A stretch of DNA of 64,000 nt from RFSX01 sp964591455 (GCA_964591455.1 CAZQDZ010000013.1:37855-101854); one strand, 5' to 3'; shown: positions 43,670-53,755, counted from the first letter of the stretch. Program-made: numbers and translations. Notes: a model not told the origin generated them from the sequence alone.

Positions 43670-45127
43670 TTGAAAAAACTGGATGAAATACTAGAGTCAA
43701 TTACTGTCTTAAATGATATTCAAATATCAGACCAAGATGTATCAGGAGTTTATATTGATTCTCGAGAATGCACTCCCAAGTGTATGTTTATTGCTTATAA
43801 GGGTGTTCATCAAGATGGACATGATTATATAACGTCAGCCATAAGCAATGGGGCTCAATTTATTTTATTAGATAATGAGTCTTATGTGGATGATAAAGCG
43901 ACATATATACTTGTAGGTAATGCTCGAGATGTAGTAAGTAAAATTGCTGCTAATTACTATGAACATCCTACTGAATTTCTGACTGTAGTCGGTGTTACCG
44001 GAACAAATGGGAAAACTACAACTACTAATTTATTAAACGATTTGTTCTTTCGACTAAGCTTCAATTGTGGACTAATCTCTACAATAGAAGTTAAATTCGG
44101 TAATACCGTCACTCCTTCTAAACTCACAACACCAGATGCAATTAGTTTGCAACGACTGTTTAGAGAGATGAAAGATGCAGGCATAACTCATGTTTTTATG
44201 GAGGCAAGCTCTCACGCTATCCATCAAGGCAGGGTAGATGATGTACATTTTGATCATGTAGTGTTTACTAACATTACTCATGACCATTTGGATTATCATA
44301 GGACATTTCTAGATTACATCAAGGCAAAGAAACTTTTGTTTGATAAGTTGCCAGCTAGCGCCACAGCATTAATTAATGTGGATGATACTAATGGACCTGT
44401 TATGGTTCAGAATAGTAAAGCTGATGTGCATACTTATGCGTTAAGGCGGCCATCTAATTTCAAAGGCAAGATTATCTCTAATGAGATATCTGGCTTACAT
44501 ATGGACATGGCTGGAACTGAAGTTTTCTTGAAAATAGTAGGTGGATTTAATGCTTACAATGCCTTGGCAGCTTACAGTACAGCAATAATCCTTGGACTGG
44601 ATTCCCATGATGTACTTCGTGAGCTGAGTATGATTACAACAGCAGAGGGTAGGTTCGATATTGTCAGATCAGAGAATGTAGGGTACACGGCAGTTGTAGA
44701 TTATGCACATACGCCAGATGCGTTAGAAAATGTACTAAAGACTTTAGTTGAAATCAAAAAAAATGATTCTCGCATACTTACTGTCGTAGGATGTGGTGGA
44801 GACAGAGATAAGGCAAAAAGGCCATTAATGGCAAAAGTGGCTGTAAGATATAGCGATGTCATTATCCTTACTTCTGATAACCCAAGAAGCGAAGAACCAG
44901 AAGATATATTAGATGATATGTATTCTGGGTTAGATAATCAAACTAGTAAAAATGTACTAAGATTATCTAATAGAAAAGAAGCGATAAGGACGGCATCAAT
45001 GATGGCAAATAAAGGAGATACAATTCTTATAGCTGGCAAGGGTCATGAAAAATACCAAGAAATAAAAGGGGAGAAAGTCCCCTTCGATGATAAAAAAATC
45101 ATTAAGCATCTAATGGATGCGATTTGA
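43670..45127 (+). CDS. murE: UDP-MurNAc-tripeptide synthetase MurE (meso-diaminopimelate type)
   Basis: 485 residues, TTG start. The Mur ligase ATP loop is GVTGTNGKTTTTN (~107-119), then EASSHAIHQGR and DYAHTPDALENVL. DNPRSEEP (~403-410) is the diaminopimelate-selecting loop (DNPR), so the third stem-peptide residue is expected to be meso-DAP rather than lysine. It adds that residue to UDP-MurNAc-Ala-Glu in the cytoplasm. It is followed by a 236-base gap containing a strong terminator-like hairpin, the only large break in the cluster. Confidence 0.95.
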   Translation: MKKLDEILESITVLNDIQISDQDVSGVYIDSRECTPKCMFIAYKGVHQDGHDYITSAISNGAQFILLDNESYVDDKATYILVGNARDVVSKIAANYYEHPTEFLTVVGVTGTNGKTTTTNLLNDLFFRLSFNCGLISTIEVKFGNTVTPSKLTTPDAISLQRLFREMKDAGITHVFMEASSHAIHQGRVDDVHFDHVVFTNITHDHLDYHRTFLDYIKAKKLLFDKLPASATALINVDDTNGPVMVQNSKADVHTYALRRPSNFKGKIISNEISGLHMDMAGTEVFLKIVGGFNAYNALAAYSTAIILGLDSHDVLRELSMITTAEGRFDIVRSENVGYTAVVDYAHTPDALENVLKTLVEIKKNDSRILTVVGCGGDRDKAKRPLMAKVAVRYSDVIILTSDNPRSEEPEDILDDMYSGLDNQTSKNVLRLSNRKEAIRTASMMANKGDTILIAGKGHEKYQEIKGEKVPFDDKKIIKHLMDAI

Positions 45128-45168
45128 TTTGTAAGACTAGGTTCTATTATCATTCTCAGGTTGGTTTT

Positions 45169-45231
45169 AACAGTTGCAGTAGGGTCCAATTTAGATAAAG
45201 ATCTAAGTTCCTACTGTACACTGTTTTTTTT
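45169..45231 (+). terminator. Long hairpin with T8 tract between murE and mraY (terminator or attenuator)
   Basis: Outer pairs AACAG (45169-45173)/CTGTT (45221-45225), then CAGTAGG (45177-45183)/CCTACTG (45210-45216) and AATTTAGAT/ATCTAAGTT (one wobble) form a nearly continuous stem around an AAAG-type loop. Eight T follow (45224-45231). The outer arm overlaps the T-tract, so two folds can compete. Downstream cluster genes would need read-through or a new promoter. Confidence 0.7.
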
Positions 45232-45363
45232 AGAAAGCCAATAATGAATGATATCCCAAAACAACACATCTCAAAAACTTACACAAAAATTGTAATCGGT
45301 TAATTCCGTAAAGACGAAACGAAGCCAGGGCACAAAAGTCCCTTGGTGCAATCATAAAGCAAT

Positions 45364-46617
45364 TTGTTATACTACTTATTTGAATATCTAGAGACTCATT
45401 ATGATTTCCCTGGAGCAACACTTTTTCAGTTTGTTTCTTTCAGGGCATCTATGGCGATTCTCATATCCTTAGGTATCACACTTGTTTTCGGTAGTCGTAT
45501 CATACGTTCTTTGAAAAAAATGCAGGTAAGCGAATCAGTCAGAGATTTAGGTCTGGCTGGTCAGAAAGAGAAAGAGGGCACACCCACTATGGGAGGAATA
45601 ATGATAGTTCTTGCGATTGTCATACCTACTTTGTTATTGGCAAGACTAGATAATATCTACGTCATACTAATGTTGGTCTCCACCATATGGTTCGCGATGA
45701 TAGGTTTTCTGGATGATCGTCTGAAGCTCAAGAAAAAGAACAAAGATGGTCTGAGGGGGAAATACAAGATTATAGGTCAGGTGGTGATGGGATTGATTGT
45801 AGCTATGGTAATGCTAATGCATGAAGACATAGTGGTTAGGGTCCCAGTCGAAGTAGCACAAGAGAATAATTGGACTATAACTAAACAGTTTCCACAAGTT
45901 ATTCCGCAAATCAATGCAGCGCCTATCACTAGGATGATGGCTTATGCTAAGGCACCGATAACTAACATGCCTATCTTAAAAGATAACGAATTAGATTACG
46001 CATTGTTTGTAGGAAGTAATAGCCATTTAATTTGGATAGTATTTATACCAATAATGATTTTCATTATAACCTCAGTGTCGAATGCAGCTAATTTGACAGA
46101 TGGTTTGGACGGGTTACTGACAGGAATAGCAGCAGTCATAGGATTTACTTTGGCCGTATTAGCATATGTGTCTAGTAATGCAATAGTTGCTGATTATCTA
46201 AATATTTTATTCTTGCCAAATACCGAAGAACTTGTAATATATGCAGCTGGATTCTTGGGAGCTACGATTGGATTTCTTTGGTATAACTCTTATCCAGCTA
46301 GTGTTTTTATGGGGGATACAGGAAGTTTAGCTATAGGCGGAATTATAGCAGTAATGGCAGTGCTTTTAAGAAAAGAATTATTGATTCCTATTCTATGTGG
46401 CGTCATGTTTATGGAAACTTTGTCTGTGATTATGCAAGTAAGTTATTTTAAGTATACCAGAAGGAAGTATGGAGAAGGAAGACGGATATTTCTTATGTCT
46501 CCCTTACATCATCACTATCAGAAGAAAGGGATGCATGAAATGAAAATTGTTATTCGATTCTGGATAGTAGCCTTGTTGCTCGCAGTATTAACAATTATCA
46601 CTTTGAAGTTAAGGTGA
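45364..46617 (+). CDS. mraY: Phospho-N-acetylmuramoyl-pentapeptide transferase MraY
   Basis: 417 residues, TTG start fitting the family opening MLYYLFEYL. About ten membrane helices. Catalytic aspartate motifs are GFLDDRLKLKKKNKDGLRG, NLTDGLDGLLTG (~243-254) and FMGDTGSLAIGG; MSPLHHHYQKKG is the HHH signature. It is longer than the ~360-residue E. coli enzyme because of an insert (~155-220) that is typical of Bacteroidota. It transfers phospho-MurNAc-pentapeptide to undecaprenyl phosphate, making lipid I. Confidence 0.96.
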   Translation: MLYYLFEYLETHYDFPGATLFQFVSFRASMAILISLGITLVFGSRIIRSLKKMQVSESVRDLGLAGQKEKEGTPTMGGIMIVLAIVIPTLLLARLDNIYVILMLVSTIWFAMIGFLDDRLKLKKKNKDGLRGKYKIIGQVVMGLIVAMVMLMHEDIVVRVPVEVAQENNWTITKQFPQVIPQINAAPITRMMAYAKAPITNMPILKDNELDYALFVGSNSHLIWIVFIPIMIFIITSVSNAANLTDGLDGLLTGIAAVIGFTLAVLAYVSSNAIVADYLNILFLPNTEELVIYAAGFLGATIGFLWYNSYPASVFMGDTGSLAIGGIIAVMAVLLRKELLIPILCGVMFMETLSVIMQVSYFKYTRRKYGEGRRIFLMSPLHHHYQKKGMHEMKIVIRFWIVALLLAVLTIITLKLR

Positions 46618-46624
46618 GAACGTA

Positions 46625-47947
46625 ATGGAAAGTATCGTGATACTTGGAGGCGGAGAAAGTGGCGTCGGAGCTGCCTTGCTTGCAAAGAAAATTGGTGTTG
46701 ACGTTTTTGTATCAGATTACGGAACAATACCAGAAGAATATAAAAATGAGTTAGAAAATAATAATATCCCTTTTGAAGAACAGGGACATAGTTTTGAAAA
46801 AATAGTAAATACAAATCTGATTGTAAAGAGTCCAGGTATTCCTGATAGTTCAGAGATAATAACTAAGCTTCGACTAAGGCATAAGGAAATAATCTCTGAG
46901 ATAGAATTTGCATGCAGATACTACGAGGGTAAGATAATCGCTATCACTGGCAGTAATGGTAAGACCACTACTGCGAGTATGGTATATCACATCTTAAGTA
47001 AGTCATCTATGCATGTAGCGTTAGGAGGAAATATCGGGTATTCGTTTGCAAAGTTAGTTTCATATGGTGTTTCATATGACTGGGTAGTTTTAGAACTTTC
47101 CAGTTTCCAATTGGAAAATATTGAATCCTTCTCTGCCGAGATTGCTACCATATTAAACATCAGTGCAGACCACCTGGACCGTTATGATCAGACTATGTAT
47201 AAGTACGTTTTAGCTAAGTGGCAGTTAGCCTTATCCGTTCCTGATAATGGACACCTGATACTGAATGGTCAGGATGACTGGTTGTATTTGATGAACGAAG
47301 CATTTCCTGTAGGAAGTAATATCTATAGGATTGGTTTATCAGAAGCGGGTAGTGAAACTATAGACTGTGTTGTCAAACCTGAAACTACTCTAAATGGCTT
47401 GCAAGTGAAGGGAGTGCATAATGCTTACAATGCAGCTGTGGCTCAGAAGATTTGCACATTAGCAGGAATGGATGACGAATTAGTCCAAAATGCACTAGCA
47501 GACTTTAAGCCAATAGAGCATAGATTGGAGCTAGTAGGAGTAGTGAATGGGATTGAGTTCATAAATGATAGCAAAGCTACTAATATGGATTCGGCGATAG
47601 TCGCACTTAAAGCAATAGCAAGTCCAGTAATCTGGATTGCAGGTGGAAAAGATAAAGGCAATGACTATGAAGTGATGAAGGATATTGTTAGACGAAAAGT
47701 AAAAGGAATTGTCTGTCTAACTATAGATGCTACTAAGCTAAAGAAATCTTTTGAATCCTCAGTTGAGGAATTCAGTGTGACAGAAGATATGATGACATGT
47801 GTAGAGCGCTGTATGGAGATGGCGAGTGAAGGAGATACAATTTTACTCTCACCAGCTTGTGCCAGTTTTGATTTATTTAAAAACTATGAACATAGAGGAA
47901 ATCTATTTAAACAATCAGTAAACGAAATTCTTGGACGGAATAAGTAA
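46625..47947 (+). CDS. murD: UDP-N-acetylmuramoylalanine--D-glutamate ligase MurD
   Basis: 440 residues. N-terminal UDP-binding GGGESGVGAALLAKK, ATP loop ITGSNGKTTTAS (~107-118), LELSSFQLENIESF, HRLELVG and FINDSKATN are all MurD landmarks. It adds D-glutamate to UDP-MurNAc-L-Ala in the cytoplasm. It starts 7 bases after mraY and overlaps ftsW by 17 bases, so the block mraY-murD-ftsW-murG-murC is tightly coupled. Confidence 0.96.
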   Translation: MESIVILGGGESGVGAALLAKKIGVDVFVSDYGTIPEEYKNELENNNIPFEEQGHSFEKIVNTNLIVKSPGIPDSSEIITKLRLRHKEIISEIEFACRYYEGKIIAITGSNGKTTTASMVYHILSKSSMHVALGGNIGYSFAKLVSYGVSYDWVVLELSSFQLENIESFSAEIATILNISADHLDRYDQTMYKYVLAKWQLALSVPDNGHLILNGQDDWLYLMNEAFPVGSNIYRIGLSEAGSETIDCVVKPETTLNGLQVKGVHNAYNAAVAQKICTLAGMDDELVQNALADFKPIEHRLELVGVVNGIEFINDSKATNMDSAIVALKAIASPVIWIAGGKDKGNDYEVMKDIVRRKVKGIVCLTIDATKLKKSFESSVEEFSVTEDMMTCVERCMEMASEGDTILLSPACASFDLFKNYEHRGNLFKQSVNEILGRNK

Positions 47948-49157
47948 CATAATACACAATTTAAAAGGCGACAAAATCATCTGGTTCATTATCCTGATGC
48001 TTGGATTTTGTTCTATCCTTTCCGTATACAGTGCAGTGGGCAGTATAGCCTATAGAACTCACGGAGGCAATACTGAGTATTATCTGGTTCAGCAAATAGT
48101 ATTTATTGGTATTGGATTTATTTTCATGTGGTTGGCGTATAAGTTTAATTATATGTCCTACTCTAAATTAGCGCCCATACTATTGTTTATTTCTATTCCA
48201 CTTTTGATGTACACTATTGGATTCGGGACAGAAATAAACTCAGCTAAGCGATGGATTACTATACCATGGATAGATAAGACTTTTCAGACTTCTGATTTGG
48301 CTAAGTTGGCACTGATTATATATATCGCAAGAGAAGTCTCTTTAAAACAAGATGTGATAAAGGATTTTCGTTCTGCATTCTTACCTATAATTATACCTGT
48401 CGTCATAGTGTGTATGTTAATAGCGCCAGCAGATTTGAGTACGGCAGCACTCTTATTTCTGACTTGTTTACTGATGATGATAATAGGTCGTGTAAGTATG
48501 AAATATGTATTATTACTCATCTTAGTAGGTATAGCGGCTATGGCCATTCTAGTGCTGATAGGTACAGTGTTTCCAGAATTAGTAAGAGTAGAGACGTGGA
48601 TTTCGAGAATTACGGAGTTTATGACTAATACAGATGGCGGATGGCAAATAATGCAAAGTAAAATTGCAATCGCTAATGGAGAATTAATTGGAGTAGGTCC
48701 AGGTGGAAGTATGCAAAGAGATTATTTGCCTTCAGCTTATGCCGATTTTATATATGCAATTATTTGTGAAGAGTATGGAATTCTAGGCGCGATTACAGTG
48801 GTGTTGTTGTATCTGGGATTGTTATTTAGATGTACGGCTATGGTTACACGTTGTCATAAAACATTTGGCGCTTTGCTGGCCATTGGCTTATGTCTAAGCA
48901 TAGTGATTCAGGCCTTTGCTAATCTTGCAGTTTCAGTGCATTTACTCCCTGTGACTGGATTAACCTTGCCTCTAATAAGTATGGGAGGAACTTCGGTGGT
49001 ATTTACATGTATCTCTCTAGGTATAATACTAAGTGTGAGCAAGTATGTAGAGGAGTATAGTACATATGAGATTATGCAAGAGGAAGCGCAGTTAGCTATA
49101 GATGAAGATGTATCAGTTGCAACGCCGCAGAAATTGAAGTATGAGAATTATTATTAG
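47931..49157 (+). CDS. ftsW: Septal peptidoglycan glycosyltransferase FtsW
   Basis: 408 residues, TTG start inside murD (17-base overlap), supported by the family-like NLKGDKIIWFI opening. About ten membrane helices of the SEDS fold; conserved segments are INSAKRWITIPWI, GPGGSMQRDYLPSAYADFIYAIICEEYG and PVTGLTLPLISMGGTS. It polymerises glycan strands from lipid II at the septum with FtsI. It overlaps murG by 17 bases. Confidence 0.95.
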   Translation: MDGISNIIHNLKGDKIIWFIILMLGFCSILSVYSAVGSIAYRTHGGNTEYYLVQQIVFIGIGFIFMWLAYKFNYMSYSKLAPILLFISIPLLMYTIGFGTEINSAKRWITIPWIDKTFQTSDLAKLALIIYIAREVSLKQDVIKDFRSAFLPIIIPVVIVCMLIAPADLSTAALLFLTCLLMMIIGRVSMKYVLLLILVGIAAMAILVLIGTVFPELVRVETWISRITEFMTNTDGGWQIMQSKIAIANGELIGVGPGGSMQRDYLPSAYADFIYAIICEEYGILGAITVVLLYLGLLFRCTAMVTRCHKTFGALLAIGLCLSIVIQAFANLAVSVHLLPVTGLTLPLISMGGTSVVFTCISLGIILSVSKYVEEYSTYEIMQEEAQLAIDEDVSVATPQKLKYENYY

Positions 49158-50229
49158 CGGTGGAGGTACAGGAGGACATGTTTATCCTGCTATAGCCATA
49201 GCTAATGAGTTGTCGGATAAAGGAGTAGAAGACATTCTTTTTGTAGGTGCGAAAGGAAAGCTTGAAATGGATAAAGTTCCAAAAGCAGGCTATAGAATCG
49301 AAGGGTTAGATATAAGAGGTTTTCATAGAACTAAGAAATGGCGGAATGTTATGTTCCCATTTAAATTACTTGGTAGTTTATTGAAAGCCAAAAAGATCAT
49401 TGACAAGTTTGGTCCCGATATAGTGATTGGTGTTGGTGGTTATGCAAGTGGTCCTACATTGAAAATGGCACAGGTAAAAAAGATACCTACTGTCATACAG
49501 GAGCAAAATTCTTATCCAGGAATCACTAATAAATTATTAGCAGATAAAGCAGATAGAATATTCGTTGCATATCCTAAGATGAATCGATTTTTTCCTAAAG
49601 GAAAAATTAAGTTGACGGGTAATCCAGTAAGGAAAGATATCATGGATGTGGCATCTTTAAAAGAAGAAGCATACAGACATTTTGGATTAGATAATTCTAA
49701 AAAAACTATATTGATTTTTGGTGGTAGCCTTGGTGCCAGAACGCTTAATAAGTCTATTTTATCTCTGAGTCAGATGATAGCAGATAGAAAAGACATTCAG
49801 CTGATTTGGCAAGTGGGAAGTATATACTATGATGAATATAAATCCTGTACTCTAAGTACACTTGCTAAGGTCAAGATTCTACCATTTATAGATAGAATGG
49901 ATTTGGCATATAGTGTCGCTGATGTTGTGGCTTGCAGGGCTGGGGCATTGACCATTTCAGAACTAATGCTAGTAGGTAAACCTGCTATTCTGGTTCCTTC
50001 TCCAAATGTGGCAGAAGATCATCAGACCAAGAATGCACAAACACTTGTAGATGAGGGTGCAGCAGAGATGGTTTTGGATAAAGATTCAGAGAAAGATTTA
50101 GTGCCTGCAATTTTCGAGCTATTAGATGATACAATAAAACAGCAAGAGATAAGCACAAATCTGAAAGCAATGGCAAAGCCAGAAGCTAGAGAAATAATTG
50201 CTGAAGAAATATTAGACATAATCAGATGA
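49141..50229 (+). CDS. murG: UDP-GlcNAc:lipid I GlcNAc transferase MurG
   Basis: 362 residues. N-terminal GGGTGGHVYPAIAIA (~6-20), VGGYASGPTL, EQNSYPGITNK, LTGNPVRKDI, IFGGSLGAR, CRAGALTISEL and PNVAEDHQTKNA match MurG (GT28). It adds GlcNAc to lipid I to form lipid II on the inner face of the membrane. It overlaps ftsW (17 bases) and murC (4 bases, ATGA). Confidence 0.96.
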   Translation: MRIIISGGGTGGHVYPAIAIANELSDKGVEDILFVGAKGKLEMDKVPKAGYRIEGLDIRGFHRTKKWRNVMFPFKLLGSLLKAKKIIDKFGPDIVIGVGGYASGPTLKMAQVKKIPTVIQEQNSYPGITNKLLADKADRIFVAYPKMNRFFPKGKIKLTGNPVRKDIMDVASLKEEAYRHFGLDNSKKTILIFGGSLGARTLNKSILSLSQMIADRKDIQLIWQVGSIYYDEYKSCTLSTLAKVKILPFIDRMDLAYSVADVVACRAGALTISELMLVGKPAILVPSPNVAEDHQTKNAQTLVDEGAAEMVLDKDSEKDLVPAIFELLDDTIKQQEISTNLKAMAKPEAREIIAEEILDIIR

Positions 50230-51599
50230 AGAAAATCAAAGACATAAAGCGGATTTACTTTATCGGAATTGGAGGCGTAGGCATGAGTGCATTAGCCAGA
50301 TATTTTAAAAGAGAAGGTGCAGATGTTTCTGGATACGATTTAGTCAATAGCGCAATTACAAAGGAATTAGAATCAGAGGGTATAAAAGTATACTTTAAGG
50401 AGAAGGTAAAACATATACCGAACAATATTGACTTGGTGGTCTATACACCAGCGATTCCTTCTACTCATAAGGAATTGGTTTACTGTCGCAAGAATAATAT
50501 ACCTCTCAAGAAACGAGCGGATGTGCTTGGACTGATAGGGAAGGGTAAAAGAATGATAGCTGTTGCAGGCACCCATGGAAAAACAACGACAACTGCACTT
50601 ATTACCCAATTGCTAAATGGAGATGGCAAAGAGGTGTCAGCTTTTCTAGGAGGAATTTTGACCAGAGAGAATACAAATTTCATACATGGTGATTCTGATA
50701 TTATTGTAGCTGAAGCAGATGAGTATGATAAATCATTTTTGCATTTGCATCCAGAGATATTGATTATTACTTCTATGGATGCCGATCATCTGGATGTATA
50801 TGGTGATGAGGATTCCATGCAAGCGGCTTACAAACAATTGACGCTTCAGATTAAGAAGAAGGGTGTTTTAGTTCTAGGTCCTGGTGTCACAAGAAAAATA
50901 TCTTCTGCTTGGATAGATAAGCTAAAGAAACGGAAGATTAAAATAGTCAGAATACTAAGAGATTTTGATTTTGACAGAATCAGAATTGAAGACGGGAAGT
51001 ATACATTCAATGTGCGGATAGGAACCATGTGGCTGAAAGATTTGGAGATGATACTTCCAGGCATCCATAATATTATAAATGCTTCTATTGCAGTACTCAT
51101 AGCAAAGTTGCAAGGAGTAGATAGCAAGAAAATAGCAATGAAGCTGCGACACTTCAAAGGGATCAAACGACGGTTTGAAACAGTATACAGGGATGAATAT
51201 GTGCTGATAGATGATTATGCACACCATCCTGAAGAAATTAGATTTGCGGTAAAGACAGTAAAAGATATGTACCCTGGTAAAAAGGTGCTTGGAATATTCC
51301 AACCGCATTTATACAGCAGGACAAGCGATTTTTATAAAGGTTTTGCAGATGCATTGAAAGGCTTGGATGGAGTAATCGTTTTACCAATTTACCCAGCACG
51401 TGAGTTGCCCATAGTGGGAATTAATTCTGAACTCATTTTTAATCTGATTCCGAAAGATGAAAAATTCTTGGCAGAAGAAGATGAGCTTCTAGATGTAGTA
51501 AGAGAGTTAAAGGAATATGAGATTGTAATAACATTGGGCGCATCAGACTTGGACAAGCATCATAAGAAGTTGATTAAAGTATTAAAGAATAATAGATAA
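50226..51599 (+). CDS. murC: UDP-N-acetylmuramate--L-alanine ligase MurC
   Basis: 457 residues. FIGIGGVGMSALARYF (~12-27), ATP loop VAGTHGKTTTTALI (~113-126), VAEADEYDKSFLHL, DDYAHHPEEIRFAV and FQPHLYSRT are MurC motifs. It adds L-alanine to UDP-MurNAc. No ddl gene follows, and murF and murB are also not in this window, so they must lie elsewhere. It overlaps murG by 4 bases. Confidence 0.96.
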   Translation: MKKIKDIKRIYFIGIGGVGMSALARYFKREGADVSGYDLVNSAITKELESEGIKVYFKEKVKHIPNNIDLVVYTPAIPSTHKELVYCRKNNIPLKKRADVLGLIGKGKRMIAVAGTHGKTTTTALITQLLNGDGKEVSAFLGGILTRENTNFIHGDSDIIVAEADEYDKSFLHLHPEILIITSMDADHLDVYGDEDSMQAAYKQLTLQIKKKGVLVLGPGVTRKISSAWIDKLKKRKIKIVRILRDFDFDRIRIEDGKYTFNVRIGTMWLKDLEMILPGIHNIINASIAVLIAKLQGVDSKKIAMKLRHFKGIKRRFETVYRDEYVLIDDYAHHPEEIRFAVKTVKDMYPGKKVLGIFQPHLYSRTSDFYKGFADALKGLDGVIVLPIYPARELPIVGINSELIFNLIPKDEKFLAEEDELLDVVRELKEYEIVITLGASDLDKHHKKLIKVLKNNR

Positions 51600-51619
51600 T
51601 TAATTAAAGTAAATAAGCA

Positions 51620-52402
51620 TTGAGTAATAGAAGAAATAATAGGAGTATCTCTACAGTGATCAAGCTAACAGTTGCTGGTCTGCTTATGCTATTCCTTTTT
51701 TTCTGTATCAATGCTAGACTAGGAGGTCAGCTAGATAAAATGGTGCTGAAAATAAAGAAGCGAGGAGACAATAAGCAGCTAATATATAAAAACGATGTAG
51801 TGCAGATTATCAATGCTGAACTAGGTCATAAGATTACTTTGGCTGAATTCAGGGAATTGAATCTTTATAAAATGGAGCGGGCATTAGAAGCTGATTCACG
51901 GATAGGGAGAGCAGAATTGTTTTTAGATAAAAATAATGTACTGACGATAGGTATTATTCAGAATCTTCCTATTGCAAGAGTCGATGTATCGCAGGGAGAA
52001 GATTATTATCTAGATATGGAGGGAAATAGAGTCCCTATTAAAGGTGACCTAATAAGAGTACCAGTAATTACTGGAGATGTGGATAGTTATGTAGATAGCT
52101 ATAAGAAGAACAATCAGCATAATTTGAATTATGTACATACAGTATCTAAGCGAATATATGAGGATGATTTTTTATCTGCGTTAATAAGTCAGATTCATGT
52201 GACCGATGAAAATAATATCGTTTTGATTCCGATAATGGGCAGTGAACGTATTGCCCTTGGTCAGTCAGATTTATTGGAAGAGAAGATTTATAAATTAAAA
52301 GTATACTATAAAAAAGGTCTGAAGAAAATTGGTATCAGTCGTTTCCAAGAACTTGATTTACGATTTGAAGGACAGATAACAGGAAAAGAGAAAGACTCTT
52401 AA
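51620..52402 (+). CDS. ftsQ: Cell-division protein FtsQ/DivIB
   Basis: 260 residues, TTG start. A basic cytoplasmic tail (NRRNNR) is followed by one membrane helix (VIKLTVAGLLMLFLFFCINA, in part), then a periplasmic domain with a POTRA-like beginning and RIGRAELFLDKNNVLTIGI, an FtsQ-like beta segment. Sequence is divergent, as is normal for FtsQ, and identity rests on topology and its place between murC and ftsA. It links FtsA/FtsZ to the wall-synthesis complex through FtsL. Confidence 0.85.
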   Translation: MSNRRNNRSISTVIKLTVAGLLMLFLFFCINARLGGQLDKMVLKIKKRGDNKQLIYKNDVVQIINAELGHKITLAEFRELNLYKMERALEADSRIGRAELFLDKNNVLTIGIIQNLPIARVDVSQGEDYYLDMEGNRVPIKGDLIRVPVITGDVDSYVDSYKKNNQHNLNYVHTVSKRIYEDDFLSALISQIHVTDENNIVLIPIMGSERIALGQSDLLEEKIYKLKVYYKKGLKKIGISRFQELDLRFEGQITGKEKDS

Positions 52403-52438
52403 ATTGAATTATCTCAACTAAAAAGAAAAAGAAGCATC

Positions 52439-53755
52439 ATGATTCACGATCACAACAACAAAAACACAATAGCTGTTGCTTTGGATATAGGAACAACCAA
52501 GGTATGCGCTATAGCGGGTCGACTCAATGAGTACGATAAGTTAGAGATACTCGGTGTGTCTACTGTTCAGTCAGAAGGTGTATCGAGGGGTGTAGTGTCA
52601 AACATCAATAAAACAGTTACAGCTATACGTGATGCTGTTACACAAGCCCAGAAAGCTGCAAAAATCAAAATCGAAAAAGTACACGTAGGGATCGCAGGAC
52701 AACACATAAAGAGTATCCATCACCATGGTTTGCTTGTGAGACATGATCCAGAAGAAGAGATAAGCACCGCTGATGTGAATAGACTAATTAGTGACATGCA
52801 TAAGTTAGTTTTGCCTCCTGGTGACAAAATCCTACATGTGTTTCCTCAGGAATTTACTGTAGATGATGAGTCTAAGATTGTAGACCCTATAGGAATGTCT
52901 GGGGTTAGGTTAGAAGCTAACTTTCATATAATCACTGGACAAATAGGTGCTTCTAGAGATATTATCCGATGTGTGGAGAAGGTCGGTCTAGAAGTAGCAG
53001 ACATCACCTTAGAACCTATAGCTTCATCAAAGGCCGTTCTTTGTAAGGAAGAAAAAGATGCTGGTGTAGTCCTTGTTGATATCGGTGGCGGAACGACGGA
53101 TTTGACCATATTCAAGGATGGGATTATACGACATACTTCTGTGATTCCATTCGGAGGAAATGTAATCACGAACGATATAAGAGAGGGTTGTATGGTGATG
53201 AAGGATCAGGCAGAAAAATTGAAAGTAAAATTTGGATCTGCACTTTCAGATGAAGTCACTAATAATCGAATAATCACTATTCCTGGATTTAAAGGAAGAG
53301 ATTACAAGGAAATTTCTGAAAAGAATCTAGCGAAAGTAATTGAAGCTAGATTGGAAGAAATCTTTGATTATGTATTATGGGAAATCAAGCGAAGTGGCTA
53401 TGAAGAAAAGTTGATAGCTGGTATTGTACTTACAGGTGGTGGTTCACTTCTTAAGAATATAGATTTGCTATCTGAGTATTATACAGGATTACCTACGAGA
53501 ATAGGAAAACCAGTAGAGCACTTGGCACATGGATATACGAGCCAGTTAGCTAGTCCTATATATTCTACTGCAGTAGGTTTACTAAGTATCGCGATAAGTA
53601 ATGCCAGTGGTGATGAGGTTGTCAAACAGGATGACAATGAAGTATTTGATTTGGAAGACGAAGAGCCTTCAGAGAAAAGCAAGAAGGGCATCTGGGATAA
53701 GATATTTACCTATACTCAGGATATGTTCGCACCAACTCAAGATTCCGACTTATAA
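52439..53755 (+). CDS. ftsA: Cell-division protein FtsA
   Basis: 438 residues of the actin-like ATPase fold: phosphate-1 motif ALDIGTTKVCAIAG (~14-27), EKVHVGIAGQHI, phosphate-2 VDIGGGTTDLTIF (~212-224), and VLTGGGSLLKNI (adenosine motif). The C-terminal end (KKGIWDKIFTYTQDMF) is amphipathic, as expected for the membrane-targeting helix. It anchors FtsZ filaments to the inner membrane and recruits later division proteins. It is 28 bases upstream of ftsZ. Confidence 0.96.
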   Translation: MIHDHNNKNTIAVALDIGTTKVCAIAGRLNEYDKLEILGVSTVQSEGVSRGVVSNINKTVTAIRDAVTQAQKAAKIKIEKVHVGIAGQHIKSIHHHGLLVRHDPEEEISTADVNRLISDMHKLVLPPGDKILHVFPQEFTVDDESKIVDPIGMSGVRLEANFHIITGQIGASRDIIRCVEKVGLEVADITLEPIASSKAVLCKEEKDAGVVLVDIGGGTTDLTIFKDGIIRHTSVIPFGGNVITNDIREGCMVMKDQAEKLKVKFGSALSDEVTNNRIITIPGFKGRDYKEISEKNLAKVIEARLEEIFDYVLWEIKRSGYEEKLIAGIVLTGGGSLLKNIDLLSEYYTGLPTRIGKPVEHLAHGYTSQLASPIYSTAVGLLSIAISNASGDEVVKQDDNEVFDLEDEEPSEKSKKGIWDKIFTYTQDMFAPTQDSDL

